From Apteryx mantelli (Eukaryota > Chordata > Aves > Apterygiformes > Apterygidae): a stretch of DNA of 64,000 bases. Location of the stretch: the NCBI RefSeq assembly GCF_036417845.1, contig NC_089981.1, positions 513,501 to 577,500 of the forward strand, given 5' to 3'. Shown here in pieces: positions 40,495 through 52,139 of this stretch. The notes below the pieces were generated by a model. The model was not told where the DNA came from, made no database searches, and was given only the letters and a program-made list of their open reading frames with translations. Each line of letters opens with the position of its first letter. Within the stretch, counting starts at the first letter, position 1. A program made the translations under genes and the position numbers.

Positions 40495-40847
40495 TACCCT
40501 GCTGTGCCTAACATGATGGCTGTACTCTGGAGTTGAGGGCTGACAGTTTACAGAATCGAAGAACTCTGAAATACTGGGTGTAGTTCCTCTCACCTAACCT
40601 TAGATGTCTTCACTATAGACCTCTGCCCTTTAGTTAGTTATCTTAAGTTCCACCTGTAATCAATGGAAACAAATAAGCACCTCTGCCACAGAATTCCTCT
40701 GACCTGTGTTAGTTTTCGCCTTCAAGATCACATTGAAAGTGCCTACTTCTTTTCAATGGCCATTAAATGATTTTAATTTGATTAGGTGAAACTTCTTGAT
40801 GTCTGCATTTCATGAAAGGAATTCCATCCAGAGTTTTCGGCTCACCC

Positions 40848-40878
40848 AATAAATCTCTGTCTTTCAGAGCACAATAAA
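40848..40878 (+). other. Two candidate poly-A signals (AATAAA)
   Basis: AATAAA occurs at 40,848-40,853 and 40,873-40,878, about 355-380 bases past the stop of MRGPR copy 1. They are the first good hexamers downstream. Use is inferred, not shown. Confidence 0.5.
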
Positions 40879-43800
40879 ACTGACATTCATACATTCTCAG
40901 TCACTTTTTTACCTAGGTTTCTGAAGACAAGGTGGGATCCATCCTCCTCCCATTGAAATCAGCATCAAAATTCCTGGAAGAAGAGTCCATGTTCCTCACC
41001 TTTAAATAGCTGTATCTCAGCAGCACATGCAACCTTTTGTGGCTGGTACATTGTATGATTCTTTGTTTTCTAATGTGAACATTTCAAATGATCAAACAAT
41101 TCGTGTTCTAGAAGTCCCTTTCTTCTGTTAACCGGGGAGGATTTCATACCGCTCCAGTCCCTACCAACTACCTTGTAACTGTGTGTGCTGAGCTGCACAT
41201 TCCCTCTTCTTTGCATTTCAGAGAAGTTCAGGGCTGGAGTTGTGTGCTATTTTAGCTTCCTCCAGCACAGGAGAAAGTATCTGCATCTTAATACAGTATG
41301 CATTGGGTTGCTCTTTCTTCCTTTAAAAATGACAGACAGTAAGAACCCATGGCCTCTAAAATTTCTTGATGTACCAACAGGTGTAAATTCAATAATAAGA
41401 AAAAACTAAGAAACAGAAGAAAGGTAAATAAATGCCGCAATTTGTAACAACTTTCTCTTCAGAAACCCTGTCCACTGAAATGCAAGACAGGATTATTTGA
41501 AATATTATCATATCAGACCATGTAATACTTTCACCTAGTGCAATAGACCTTTTAACCTAAATTGATGGAAAAGTGAAAAACAGGTAGTTTTCTTTAAGAA
41601 ACTTTACAGATTTCCTCTTCATGCTTTCTTCTGCAAATATTCTCCTAAAGGGAGGCTGCCACATTCTTCTAGTACGTATTCTCTACTTTCTGTGCATTTG
41701 CCTTTTTATTAATATTGAAAAGCACCACCTAAAAAGCAGTGGTTCACCCTAATAATGCCCATGGTTGCTTGTTGCTTCCTGTTTACAGACTCTGAAAGCT
41801 AAAATCTGAGTTCCATTTCTATTATTCTTTAATTATTAATGCTATTTTTCTGCAATGTACATAGAGTTGATTCAGATTTGGTCTATGTCATCAACTATTT
41901 TTAGCAGGATTTTCTTTCTTCTAGCTTCTACTGGTGAGGGCAAAGGGGCATCCATTTATCAGAAACCATGTTAGAAATGTTTTCCTTTTAATATCTGTAA
42001 TGATTTTATCATTGGGAGAACTGAAACTCATATCCCTTATTATATAGAATGTTGAAAGTTTGTTTTTTTTTTAAGAAAAAACAACTGTATCAAAGAATAA
42101 GCATTACTGTGTTCAGAAGAAGCCATCAAGTGATGAAAACCTATAGGATGTAAACTGTTAAAAAACTTCCCATCCTGATAGTTTGTCCTTTAAACATACC
42201 CATCAAGAAGACGTGGCATTTAGTGTGAACACACCCTTTTCATCTCATCCAACTTTGGACATGTAAAAGGTGATGCTTGCATATAAGCCACCATCGTAGA
42301 CCTTCTCAATCATTGACAGTAAGAGACAAGCATTCTCAGAGGTGACATCTGCCACGTATTTGCAATATATTTCTTGTGGTGCAAGAGAAGTCGGTGATAG
42401 GACGACTGCAAGGAATAGGGATCACGTGCAGAATTTTCTGCCCTGAACTAACATTAAGATAGCCAGCCCAGCCTACCATGGAGCATGCCCTCAGCAAGTG
42501 AGCTATGTTTGTCCTCTGAATTGCTCAGTATCTCTCTGGGAAGATGCCAGGACACAGAGCACTCTAGAAGGTCAGTGGTCATGGCTAAGAAGAATGCATT
42601 CCTCAGGGGCCACCAGCGCCCTGAAAAAAAAACACATTTCTGCTTTCCTGGGGACGGTTGAAAGGAGACAGGCAGCCAAGGATGTTAGTGCTGAGTGTGT
42701 TCCTCAACATAGTCCATGTACCAGTGGCATGAGGTGCCTGCAAGGGACACCTGCCGCCCTGAGGGCAGCAAACCTGATTCCACTCATCACAAGAGCTCCT
42801 AGACACCAGCGTTTGAAATAGTCTTTATTTTCTCACTGATTGCAACATAAGGCACTCATGGTACTGTTGGTATTTCTGCAATGTGGTTGAGGCCTGGAGG
42901 AAGGAATCTGTAGGTGCATATGTGTGTTTCAGAGCAGTCCAATTTTCACCACATGCAGAAGGGTCAGAGAAAAACTCTAAAAAGACTTGATTTGCTTCCC
43001 TTTCCCAAGCCTCTGCCCTCAGTAGTTATCCCCACCCTTCCTTTCCCACAGCTACTTCCTTCTCAACTCCAGGAGCTCCTACTGCAGTCAACCCTCTTCT
43101 CTCCCTCACCTCAGCCTACCTCAAACATCAAACAAAAGTAGCAGCCTTCCCCTCATGACCCTCCCCAGCATCAGCTGCCAAATTACCTGTCTTGCACCTT
43201 TCATGGAGATGTTGCTTCCTGACACAGGAAAGAAGGGGAGGCAGCTAGGAAGAGAAGGCTATGCCCTGTTTGGAGAAAGGGAGTAAGGTCAGTTAAGTAG
43301 GGGGCAGAAGGAGGGGCGAGCAACTTCAAACAGCTACCTTTTTGACCATTTACGTCTTGCACCAACTCAGAGCCAAGTGATGTCTCGTATCCCACAATTT
43401 AGAATCGTGCACAAAGGATGCAGGAGACACAACAGTGCAAGCAGGCTTTGGTAGGCCTTGTTAGTGAGTCTTAAGAGACATTACAGAAACACCACTTTAT
43501 GCCTACTTCTCCCTGCTTTAGAAGCTTAACCCTCAAAAGCAGTTGCCCATCCCTACCATGGCCAGAAAAAGAAAGCACTTCAAAGTAAATGTCCAGAGGC
43601 AAGAAGCTGTATATAAAGGACTTTTTGTCATCTCTCTTAGATCAAATCAACCAGAGTTTAAGATCAGACTAAGTCAGGTCACAGACTAAGTCACAATATC
43701 ACAAAATAGGTCTAATTTGTCTAATCAAAGACAATTCCTGACTGTAGAGGCAGAGAGAGAGACCTTTGCTGCTTCACCACATGATACCCGAAGTCTGAGT

Positions 43801-45320
43801 GAGATTTATCCCTCTGGAGCCAACACCTGCCCATTTTGAAGCTTGCACAATCACATTGTTAAAACTCTTTTCTTCCTCTTCATTTTGTAAGTAAGTGGCA
43901 CACAACAAGCATACTTCTTGTCTGCAGGGTTTCTGTTGTATTACTGCGAATAAATTGCTGTGTTTACTATTTTTCTAAAGTCCCCTTCAGGTCAAGCTGC
44001 TAAAATACTTTAATTCTCTGGGGCCAGAGGTGAACGACGAGTCATCAAATGCTGTTAGAGCCCTGTGCAGTTTGGGGAGACTCCTCCTATCTGCAGGAGA
44101 AAGAAATAGGCACCTTTTTACACATGTTGTCAAAGGGAGGCCCAGAAGCATTCAGGGGAGGCAGGCAAAGGCTGATAATGCCCAAAGAGGATTATTGATG
44201 CCTAGCACCCAGGCTGTGAAGGCCTCAATGTCTGATCTCCCTTTCCCACCCCACGCGCAGCAGACAAGCCGTTTCTCTTTTGGGGGTCTTGGCAGGATTT
44301 GGGGCGAGACATTGCACAGGAAGTGATTTTTGAAGGAAACATTGGAAGAAGGGACATCCTGCTCTGGAATAATCCCATTCCAACTGATTCTCATATTCCA
44401 AGAAAGAAAAAACAAAACAGAATACAGTTACTCTGAAAACTTCCCGCAATCTCTACTGACTGCTCATTTGTACATCTCCTTTATAACAGCATTTGGCCAG
44501 AGTACAAACACACCAAGAGTCTTTCACAGATGCATGCAAAATCCCACAGCATCCCTGGGAATGGAATCCCTGGCAGGTAATTTTCTCCCCACCTACTGTA
44601 AAAGCAACCAGAGAAGTAGAGCAGAAATAGGAAACTGCCTCACAACATGAAAGAGCCCCATTCTCATCTGCCGCTGACTTCGTCCCAGCCTCCTCAGTAC
44701 AGTGAAAACACTCCTTCCTGACAACACCTGCTTCATTACACCACAGGAGACAGAAACTGAATCTGCAGACTGAAAGAACTTCCTTGTCTTTTTCACAGAA
44801 AATGTTTCCCAGAAGATCCATGGGATGAATCAGAAACCAAGAGAAAGACACTAGAGCTGATGCCAGGTCCCAGCTTCTCTGAGCAGTCAATTCCGATGCA
44901 CTGGGGCAGGAAGGTAAGCATTTCTGGGAAAGGTTCAGCATTTCCTTGCCATCATTAATGCTTTGGGATGTTCTCTGTCTCTGCTGTTCCATCTTCATGT
45001 CCTCTCTCACAGACATTCACACACACACGATCACTGTGTAGAGTTACCCCCTCCTCATCTCCTGCTCCTCCCTCTCTATAAGTAGCAATGTTTTCTTCTG
45101 CTTCTTTTTTTTTAACTCTGTTCAACTGTCTCACCCTGTCTTCCTGCTTCAACCTCTCCAAATTTCTGCATGATTTTGCCTTCTCCTCAATATGTAGCAC
45201 CTTGCCGTTACCTTCCCAGACATCAGCCATGCATACTCCGTGAGCGATAGCTGTCCCAGGCCACAAGGCTGTAAGTATAAAAGCAGTGTATCAGTCACTA
45301 AATTCCCCTCTGTCTCTTGC
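40879..45320. other. Intergenic between the tandem MRGPR genes
   Basis: No gene was recognised. The end is a splice acceptor (CTCTGTCTCTTGCAG ending at 45,320). A consensus-like donor (AGGAAG/GTAAGC near 44,912) precedes it by about 0.4 kb and could bound a short 5' non-coding exon, but this is speculative. The 187-residue minus ORF at 44,453-45,016 has no domain. Confidence 0.4.
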
Positions 45321-45384
45321 AGAAACAGAGAGAAGAAGAAACTTTCTCCATTTTGGTTATTTCATAGTGACTGATCAGTTCATA

Positions 45385-46314
45385 ATGCTCTCCTTCCAAA
45401 GCAGTTCAAGCCTGGCTGAAGGGACTAATTACAGTGGGACTGTGCAAAAGGCAGAGCCATCATATGATCTCCTCAAGTTCATGGAGAGCTTCTGCCTCAT
45501 CAGCTCTGCCTCTGGCATGGTGGGAAATGGCATGGTCCTGTGGTACCTCGGCTTCTGCATCCGGAGGAACCGCTTCACTGTCTACATCCTGAACCTGGCT
45601 GCCGCTGACTTTGGCTACCTGCTCTGCATTGCCATCGAAACAGTTCAGTACCTGATGCAGTTCGATGTGGGAGTGCAGTCTGGGATATTCCTCCTCCTGG
45701 ATCTTTTCACGTACGGGACTGGCTTGTATCTCCTGACAGCCATCAGCATCGAGAGGTGCCTGTCTGTCTTCTGTCCCATCTGGTGCCGAAGCCATCGCCC
45801 AAAGCACTTGTCCAGCATCATCTCTGGCCTGCTCTGGAGCCTCTCGCTGCTGCTGAACATGCTGGGGTACATGTCTTGCACTGTTCACCCCTCTAGCAAC
45901 TGCCACATACTCCTCATCACCATTGGAGTCCTGGACTTCCTCTTCTGCACGCCCCTCATGCTGGTATTCAGCCTCACCCTCTTCCTCAAAGTCAAGTGCA
46001 GCTCCCAGCACCTCCAAACAGGCAGGCTCTTCACTGTGATTATGCTCACCGTCCTCTTCTTCCTCATTTTTGCTGTTCCGCTGAGTGTCCTGATCCTCTT
46101 TGACTTCTGGGGCTATAAATTTCTCTACTCCCCAGAGATTGGTTTTGTGCTGTCCTGCATCAATAGCAGCCTCAATCCAGTTATTTACTTCATCGTGGGC
46201 AGCTACAGGGATCGGAGGATTCGGCTCACCCTTCCAGGCTGGCCAATCCTTGAAGATTCAGCAGATGACAAAGATGAATGGGAAATCCACAAAACAATAA
46301 CTATGTCCTCTTAA
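45385..46314 (+). CDS. Mas-related GPCR, tandem copy 2, 309 residues, altered C-tail
   Basis: This is a paralogue of the gene at 39,541, in the same orientation, 5.84 kb away. From NYSGTVQKAEPSY onward the two proteins align without gaps through all seven helices: GMVGNGMVLWYLGF, FTVYILNLAAADF, ERCLSVFCPIW at 123-133, NPVIY at 264-268. By hand I count about 16 base differences in ~800 bases, about 10 of them changing a residue (for example A/D before TM1, N/D and F/S near ECL1, R/H in ECL2). After RRIRL the tail differs. The RLAFQRAFKDS of copy 1 is replaced by PGWPILEDS through a +2 and a -8 base change that together keep the frame. The start at 45,385 follows the acceptor ending at 45,320 and matches the position of the copy 1 ATG. 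It is open and plausibly functional. Helix 8 is the weak point. Confidence 0.9.
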   Translation: MLSFQSSSSLAEGTNYSGTVQKAEPSYDLLKFMESFCLISSASGMVGNGMVLWYLGFCIRRNRFTVYILNLAAADFGYLLCIAIETVQYLMQFDVGVQSGIFLLLDLFTYGTGLYLLTAISIERCLSVFCPIWCRSHRPKHLSSIISGLLWSLSLLLNMLGYMSCTVHPSSNCHILLITIGVLDFLFCTPLMLVFSLTLFLKVKCSSQHLQTGRLFTVIMLTVLFFLIFAVPLSVLILFDFWGYKFLYSPEIGFVLSCINSSLNPVIYFIVGSYRDRRIRLTLPGWPILEDSADDKDEWEIHKTITMSS

Positions 46315-46601
46315 ATTCATCCCTTCTTTTGCCTGAACACCTTCTGCATTGGAGACAAAAGGAAAGAGAGAGGAAGACTATGAAGATTCCTTTAAACCAT
46401 TGGACTCTAGAAATCGGGGGGGGGGAAAGTGAATATAAGGCTTTAATTTAGGGTTATCCCAAGCCATGTTGCTAGTTCCCTACATTAAGCCCATATTCAA
46501 ATGCCCTTTGTTCATTTAGACTCCTGCACAACATGGCATGAGAAGCAGGCTGCATAGCCTTCTATCTCTGCTTACTGTCACTGTCCTTGGGTGCTAAATT
46601 T

Positions 46602-46607
46602 ATTAAA
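46602..46607 (+). other. Candidate poly-A signal (ATTAAA)
   Basis: ATTAAA lies about 290 bases after the stop of MRGPR copy 2. A second copy of the copy 1 AATAAA pair is not seen, showing that the 3' flanks of the two genes have diverged. Confidence 0.4.
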
Positions 46608-48441
46608 CACCTTTTTAAAATGTATCAGCCTGGTCTTTGTTTGCTTCTTGCTTTCAGCCTTCACGCTAATTGAGAGCAAAAATCTCAGCTCCTTCTCCAT
46701 CAACTTTCTTGCTCCTAAAGCCATTGCATAGATCACATATTGTCAAAAGTGTCTGGTCAAAAATAATCTCAAAAACAATTATTTTTGGCAATAAACCATA
46801 TAAGGGATCTCTCCCCACCCCTCAACATTTATTTTTGGAAAAAAAAAAAAAAAGGTTTTCTAAAAGAATCGTGGAAGAAAGAATGACCACAATGTATTGA
46901 AGGAAGGGAGAGCTATATGGGGATATATGTTCTCCTCTGCTTGAGTGCTTTCCCCCAGGTGTCTGCCTGGATGCTGTCCCTGCTTACCAGAAGGAACACA
47001 CCAACCTCCCTCCAGCCACAAACTGAAAGCTCTCCCTGAAAAAGGAAGAGATTCAGGGTGAGGCAGGGTGCAGGCTGTGGGAATACAAATGAGAAAAGGG
47101 ATGTGAGTGTGTCAGAGTTCAAAGGAAGGAATCCTAAGGGAATAACGAAGAGAGTCCCCCTGCTGCCACAAAACTCCCACCATCTGTGGGGCACAGGACT
47201 GTGTAGGAAGTTCCTCAGGGCAGAGAGAAGGGAAGACTGACAAATTCCCATCCCAAAGAAGCAACTAGAGATAGGAGAGAACCTGGCTAGCCCTGACCTT
47301 GCAAAGGAGGTAGCAGGAGGTGCAGTGGGTCGACCACCTGATTTGCTGGGAAAGGTTGCTGGGTAGAGCCAATCCCCCTTGCAGGCCAGAAGCACTCCTG
47401 TAAAACAACAGCAAGCTGGGGAGGCAGTGAGGCTCTATCAGACACACAAGAGCCTGCGGGGGCAGCTAAGGAAGGCACACAGCAGACAGTCCCCTTTCTC
47501 CTGCAATCTGCTCCAAAGACCTGTGAGGGCCCTGTGAAAACCTGGCCAGAAGTAATCCAGAACATCTTCTGGAGGATCACAGGGAGAATACAGGCAGGAT
47601 CGACCTGTCAAGGACATCATCTCACTCTGAGCATGACTCTCAAGTAGTGTGACACATCCCTGCAGTAAAATGGGCTGATAGGGTTAATGCAAGAAATTCA
47701 GCCAAATAGAGAGCTGGGGCCAAAGCTGACTGCATGGTCTCTTGTACACTTTCCATGTCATCCGTCATGTCAGAGGTAATCCCCAACAGGCCATTCACTC
47801 TCTTTCTTCTTAAAAGAACAGATGTGATCTGAGAGGGGAAGTAATATGCTAATGCTACTTAAGATGACACAATTACGCGAAACTTAAAAGTACAGATACT
47901 ATTTTTCTGCTTTTCCCGTTCAGCTTAGTAAAGTGCGAGTACATCTGCCCTGGCAGTTAACTGGTCAGGAATCTGGACTGTTATGAGCTGCTGCTTCTCC
48001 CTTCCTGGGGATTTTTATCAGCTGCATAAGGATACAAGGATATGGAAGAGCAGGGAGGAGAGTGCTGGAGGGTGAGGGAGGGAGAGAGGCAGTGGAGCAG
48101 TAAACAAAGAAAGAAGCAGAGACTTGGGCCAGCAGTCCTTCACATTTTTCCCCAAGAAACCCTGCAGTCTGTATTGCATCCTTATGGAAACTGGCCTAAA
48201 GTGGACTGGCCACACACTCCCTGTATATCTCAAGAACTCATCGTAATTCTTACTGGAAGGTTGCTCTTGGCTACCCACATTCAGAACGCCCTTTCCAGGA
48301 AAAGCAGCCAAATCCTATCAGGGGTTGTCCTTTCTAGGCTGTGCAAGGTTGGACACCAACTTAACCTTACGTTTTCTGAACACTAGATGGCTTCCGAGCT
48401 TGTCAGGATTACCGTTCTTTTGAAACTGATCTCTAACAGGA
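46608..48441. other. Intergenic, no gene seen
   Basis: A 15-base A-run lies at 46,839-46,853. No domain-bearing ORF or RNA gene was found. Confidence 0.45.
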
Positions 48442-48700
48442 AATCACAGAATCACAGAATGGCTGAGGTTGGAAGGGACCCCTGGAGATCATCTAGGCCA
48501 ACCCCCCTGCTCAAGCAGGGTCACCTAGAGCACGTTGCACAGGATTGTGTCCAGGCGGGTTTTGAAAATCTCCAGAGAAGGAGACTCCACAACCTCTCTG
48601 GGCAACCTGTTCCAGTGCTCTGTCACCCTCACAGTGAAGAAGTTTTTCCTCATGTTCAGATGGAACTGTCTGTGTTTCAGTTTGTGCCCATTGCCTCGCG
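48442..48700 (-). mobile_element. Young CR1 LINE 3' end, minus strand
   Basis: The plus strand starts with the reverse complement of the CR1 terminal repeats (AATCACAGAATCACAGAA) and continues back through the 3' end into the last codons of the reverse-transcriptase ORF. It matches the plus-strand CR1 at 50.75 kb at about 97% over ~255 bases by hand count, so both belong to one recently active subfamily. It is truncated at its 5' end near 48,700. Confidence 0.95.
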
Positions 48701-50725
48701 TAAATAGATATATCTCAGTAGGCAGATACTATCAAAAACCATTTTTACCTGTTGTAGACAGAGTGCAGTCCAAACACATTTGTTAGCATGAAAATTAGAA
48801 CCCTTGTACAAATTATACATATGCAAAGAGGAATTAGGGACACATTTGTCCAACGATTTTAAAAAGAACTGATGATTTTTGTCATATTCTGACATAGTGA
48901 ATCGATCCCTGCAGCTCAAACCTGTCTCTGTCAGAGGCAAGGACTCCTTACAAAGCTTTCCTTGCTGGTGTTTCTGTCCCTGCTTTTCCCCTTCCTCTCC
49001 CATCCCTTAAGCAACCTTGTCACTGGGAAATCTAGTATTTCCCAGCTGCATGATAGCTGGAATTTGTCCCCTCAACATCTCTCAGGACTTTTCATGGAGA
49101 GGCCGCTCTACACCAGCTCAAACTGAAGGAGAATTGAGCTCACAAAGTCTGGTTTTGTCTGAACATGGAGCAAGTTTTAGGGCATTCAGCCATGCTCTTG
49201 ACTTCTAATCTTCTCTGTGTAGAGGAAATGACTCATGGAAAGAAAGTTCAGAAGACAAACAGGGCAAAAAAAAAAAGTTTTTAGCTGACAGAGATTCCTA
49301 TTTTGTATAGATTTTTTCTGTCCTGGTAATCAGATGAATATTAGCACCCACTTAATTGTGAGATTTGGTGGTGGTGGTGGTGGTGGTGTTCTCTGCTCTT
49401 CATGGATCTCATGCATATTTGGTAATATATTTTCTCCATCTGAAAATCCATCTGATTTTCTCAGTCCATTATGCATTTTCTGGAACTGCCTTAGGATGTG
49501 TTTCCATTATAGCTGTGCTTTGCATTAGAGTAGCAACATATGCATCACCCATTTTTGTGGGAAGTTCCTGACAAAGAAAAGGGATCTGAGAAGAACCAAG
49601 AACACTCATCATACAATGTGTCGTGGAGGGAATACTATTAAAACTACTGTCAAAGAGAACCCTAAATATAAGGCAAATCATAATGAAAAGAAATAAAGGG
49701 AAAACAAAAGGAAAAGGAAATGGGGACTGGACCAGGTAAATATTTTTTTATGTAAGACACAGGAAAAATCTTTGCTGAAAGATTCAGTGTGGGCTGAAAG
49801 AGGACAAAAAAAAAGCCAATGTTATTTGAAAAGAGCTAACTCCAGCCGTGCCAGTCTGGTACTACACAGCTGCACTTGCTCTTTGGCAAGGGAATAACAT
49901 GTCCTGCAGTGATTTCAGAGGGAGCAGGACCAGTCCCTATGTGATTCAATGAACTACATATGAGGATTTAGCATGCTTGGCATATTCCCCTGCAGCTGGC
50001 CTGCCCAAGTGGATCTTTTGTCATGCAAACAATTTATAGCATCCCCGTTACCCAATTCCACCCTGTAACATGTTTGATCTGGGTCCCAAGATGGCTCTTC
50101 GTGTTCCACCTTTACCATACCGGCCTCAGTCCATCCTGTGCTTAATAAACTCCAGGCCTCAAGTGCTCCTCCCGTGCCATGCTCCTGACCTCATCAGACA
50201 TTTGTGCTTGGGTAAACACCTGGCTGTTGGTCACAGCTTCTTAAGGCTGCCTTGGTCCACACAAGAGCAAGGCTTTCATGTGAACTGCATTTGTGTGAGC
50301 TCCAGCAAGGTGCAGAGGTATTACCTAAACCTACAAATCCCCCCCGAGACTATCACAAGAAACAGCAACGTTTCTACTAGTTATGGTCATTTTCTCTTCT
50401 CTTGTATTGTTCAAGAAAACTTCATTTAGAGATAAAATAAATGTAAAGTATTTAGGGTGGGAAGGATTTATCTTTAGTCTTGGTAAAAGCTAAGGGTAGG
50501 ATTTAGGTCACCGGACTTTGGGTCCTCACAGTGTAGGTGTGCCAGGTGCCTAGGATCCCACTACAACCACGGAGATCCAGGAAACGCAGTCACTGGAGCC
50601 AAAAGAACAACTGGATATAGAAGGAGAACAGCAGAGAGGTCTCATGGTTTCTAGTGAAATCTCTGCTAAAGCAATATTATAATCAACTGTCAAAGGGCTT
50701 CTCCAAACCTTGTTAACTGACATGA
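48701..50725. other. Intergenic between two CR1 copies
   Basis: No gene was seen. A (GGT)8 microsatellite lies at 49,366-49,389. The short ORFs are without signature. Confidence 0.45.
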
Positions 50726-50749
50726 AGCTCTAGCTCTAGCTCTAGCTCT
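50726..50749. repeat. (AGCTCT)4 hexamer array at a CR1 5' junction
   Basis: Four perfect AGCTCT units directly precede the 5'-truncated CR1 body, which starts at AGAACTTCTTCATC. Confidence 0.9.
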
Positions 50750-51690
50750 AGAACTTCTTCATCAATGACCTGGATGAAGGGACAGAGTGCACCCTCAGCA
50801 AGTTTGCTGATGATACAAGACTGGGAGGAGTGGCTGATACGCCAGAGGGCTGTGCTGCCATTCAGAGAGACCTGGAGAGGCTGGAGAGGTGGGCGGAGAG
50901 GAACCTCCTGAAGTTCAACAAAGGCAACTGCAGGGTCCTGCACCTGGGGAGGAATAACCCCACGCACCAGTACAGGTTGGGGGCTGACCTGCTGGAAAGC
51001 AGCTCTGCGGAGAAGGATCTGGGAGTGCTGGTGGACACCAAGTTAAGCATGAGGCAGCAATGTGCCCTTGTGGCCAAGAAGGCCAATGATATCCTGGGGT
51101 GCATCAGGAAGAGTGTTGCCAGCAGGTGGAGGGAGGTGATTCTCCCCCTCTACTCAGCCCTGCTGAGGCCACATCTGGAGTACTGCGTCCAGTTCTGGGC
51201 TCCCCAGTACAAGAGGGATGTGGCACTGCTGGAGCAAGTCCAGCGAAGGGCTACAGAGATGATTAGGGGATTGGAGCATCTCTCTTATGAGGAAAGGCTG
51301 AGAGGTCTGGGCCTGTTCAGCTTGGAGAAGAGAAGGCTGAGAGGAGATCTTATCTCTAACGTGTACAAGTATCTGAAGGGAGGATGTCAAGAGGATGGGA
51401 CCAGACTCTTTTCAGTGGTGCCCAGTGACAGGATGCGAGGCAACGGGCACAAACTGAAACACAGACAGTTCCATCTGAACATGAGGAAAAACTTCTTCAC
51501 TGTGAGGGTGACAGAGCACTGGAACAGGTTGCCCAGAGAGGTTGTGGAGTCTCCTTCTCTGGAGATTTTCAAAACCCACCTGGACACAATCCTGTGCAAT
51601 GTGCTCTAGGTGACCCTGCTTGAGCAGGGGGGTTGGACTAGATGATCTCCTGAGCTCCCTTCCAACCTCAGCCATTCTGTGATTCTGTGA
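50750..51690 (+). mobile_element. CR1 LINE, 5'-truncated, with open reverse-transcriptase C-terminus
   Basis: This is the 3' portion of a CR1 non-LTR retrotransposon. The frame is open for about 285 codons from the truncation to the stop at 51,607-51,609. It begins [20 protein letters not shown], where FADD is the catalytic motif of the reverse transcriptase. It continues through [33 protein letters not shown] and [19 protein letters not shown]. The 3' UTR follows, ending with TTCTGTGATTCTGTGA at 51,675-51,690. The endonuclease and N-terminal reverse transcriptase are missing, so it cannot move by itself. The open frame and clean 3' end point to a young insertion. Confidence 0.95.
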
Positions 51691-51894
51691 AATGACTTCA
51701 GGAATACTGTTACTCCGTAGAATTAAAACAAACAAAAAAGAAAAGTTTTGACCCCTGTTAGTTCTTTGAATGTTCTGGTGCAGACATTTTCCCTTCTTTC
51801 TCTGCCTTCAACTTAATTTCAAAAAATCAGATTTAGATCCATTCCTTTTAAATCCAGCCCTTCACTTGCTCACAAACTGTTTTAGTGTTAATCA

Positions 51895-52135
51895 GATCCA
51901 CGCACCAGCCAACCCAGAAAGAGTAAGGGAGAAACAAAGGAGGGAAGGATTGAGGGCAGGAGCCAAAAAAAAAATAGAAAGTCTGGAGAGCTGGATGGAG
52001 AGGCAGAGAAATGCCCTTTCAGCCCTGCAGCAACAGGCAAGTGCCAGTGCCAGGAAGAGAGGTGACCCTCCCAGCAGCTACTGGGAAGACAGTGAGATAA
52101 GGTGCTGTGGCTGGGAGCTGAAAGCTTTCTCAGAA
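51895..52135 (-). repeat. Module B, outlying copy (MRGPR upstream-type segment)
   Basis: Read on the minus strand, this segment aligns with the plus-strand segment at 57,540-57,740. Shared words include AGGTCACCTCTC.TCC, CTGGCACTTGCCTGTTG, GCATTTCTCTG, TCCAGCTCTCCA, TTCCCTCCTTT and AGCTGGTG-like TTGGCTGGTGC. It is more diverged than the palindrome arms. No receptor gene is joined to it now. It may mark an older duplicated MRGPR unit broken by later rearrangement. Confidence 0.65.
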
Positions 52136-52139
52136 GCAC

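Noticed and set aside
39634-40593. 319-codon open frame antisense to MRGPR copy 1 (and 185 codons antisense to copy 2 at 45,460-46,017)
   Set aside because: It mirrors the receptor codons, is rich in Glu/Gln/Asp, has no domain and follows automatically from the sense codon bias.
44453-45016. 187-codon minus frame upstream of MRGPR copy 2
   Set aside because: No recognisable domain or homologue. It spans the putative intron.
48535-48786. Small frames in both CR1 copies sharing the same peptide (also 51,387-51,599)
   Set aside because: They are antisense to the CR1 reverse-transcriptase end, and the match only shows shared CR1 origin.
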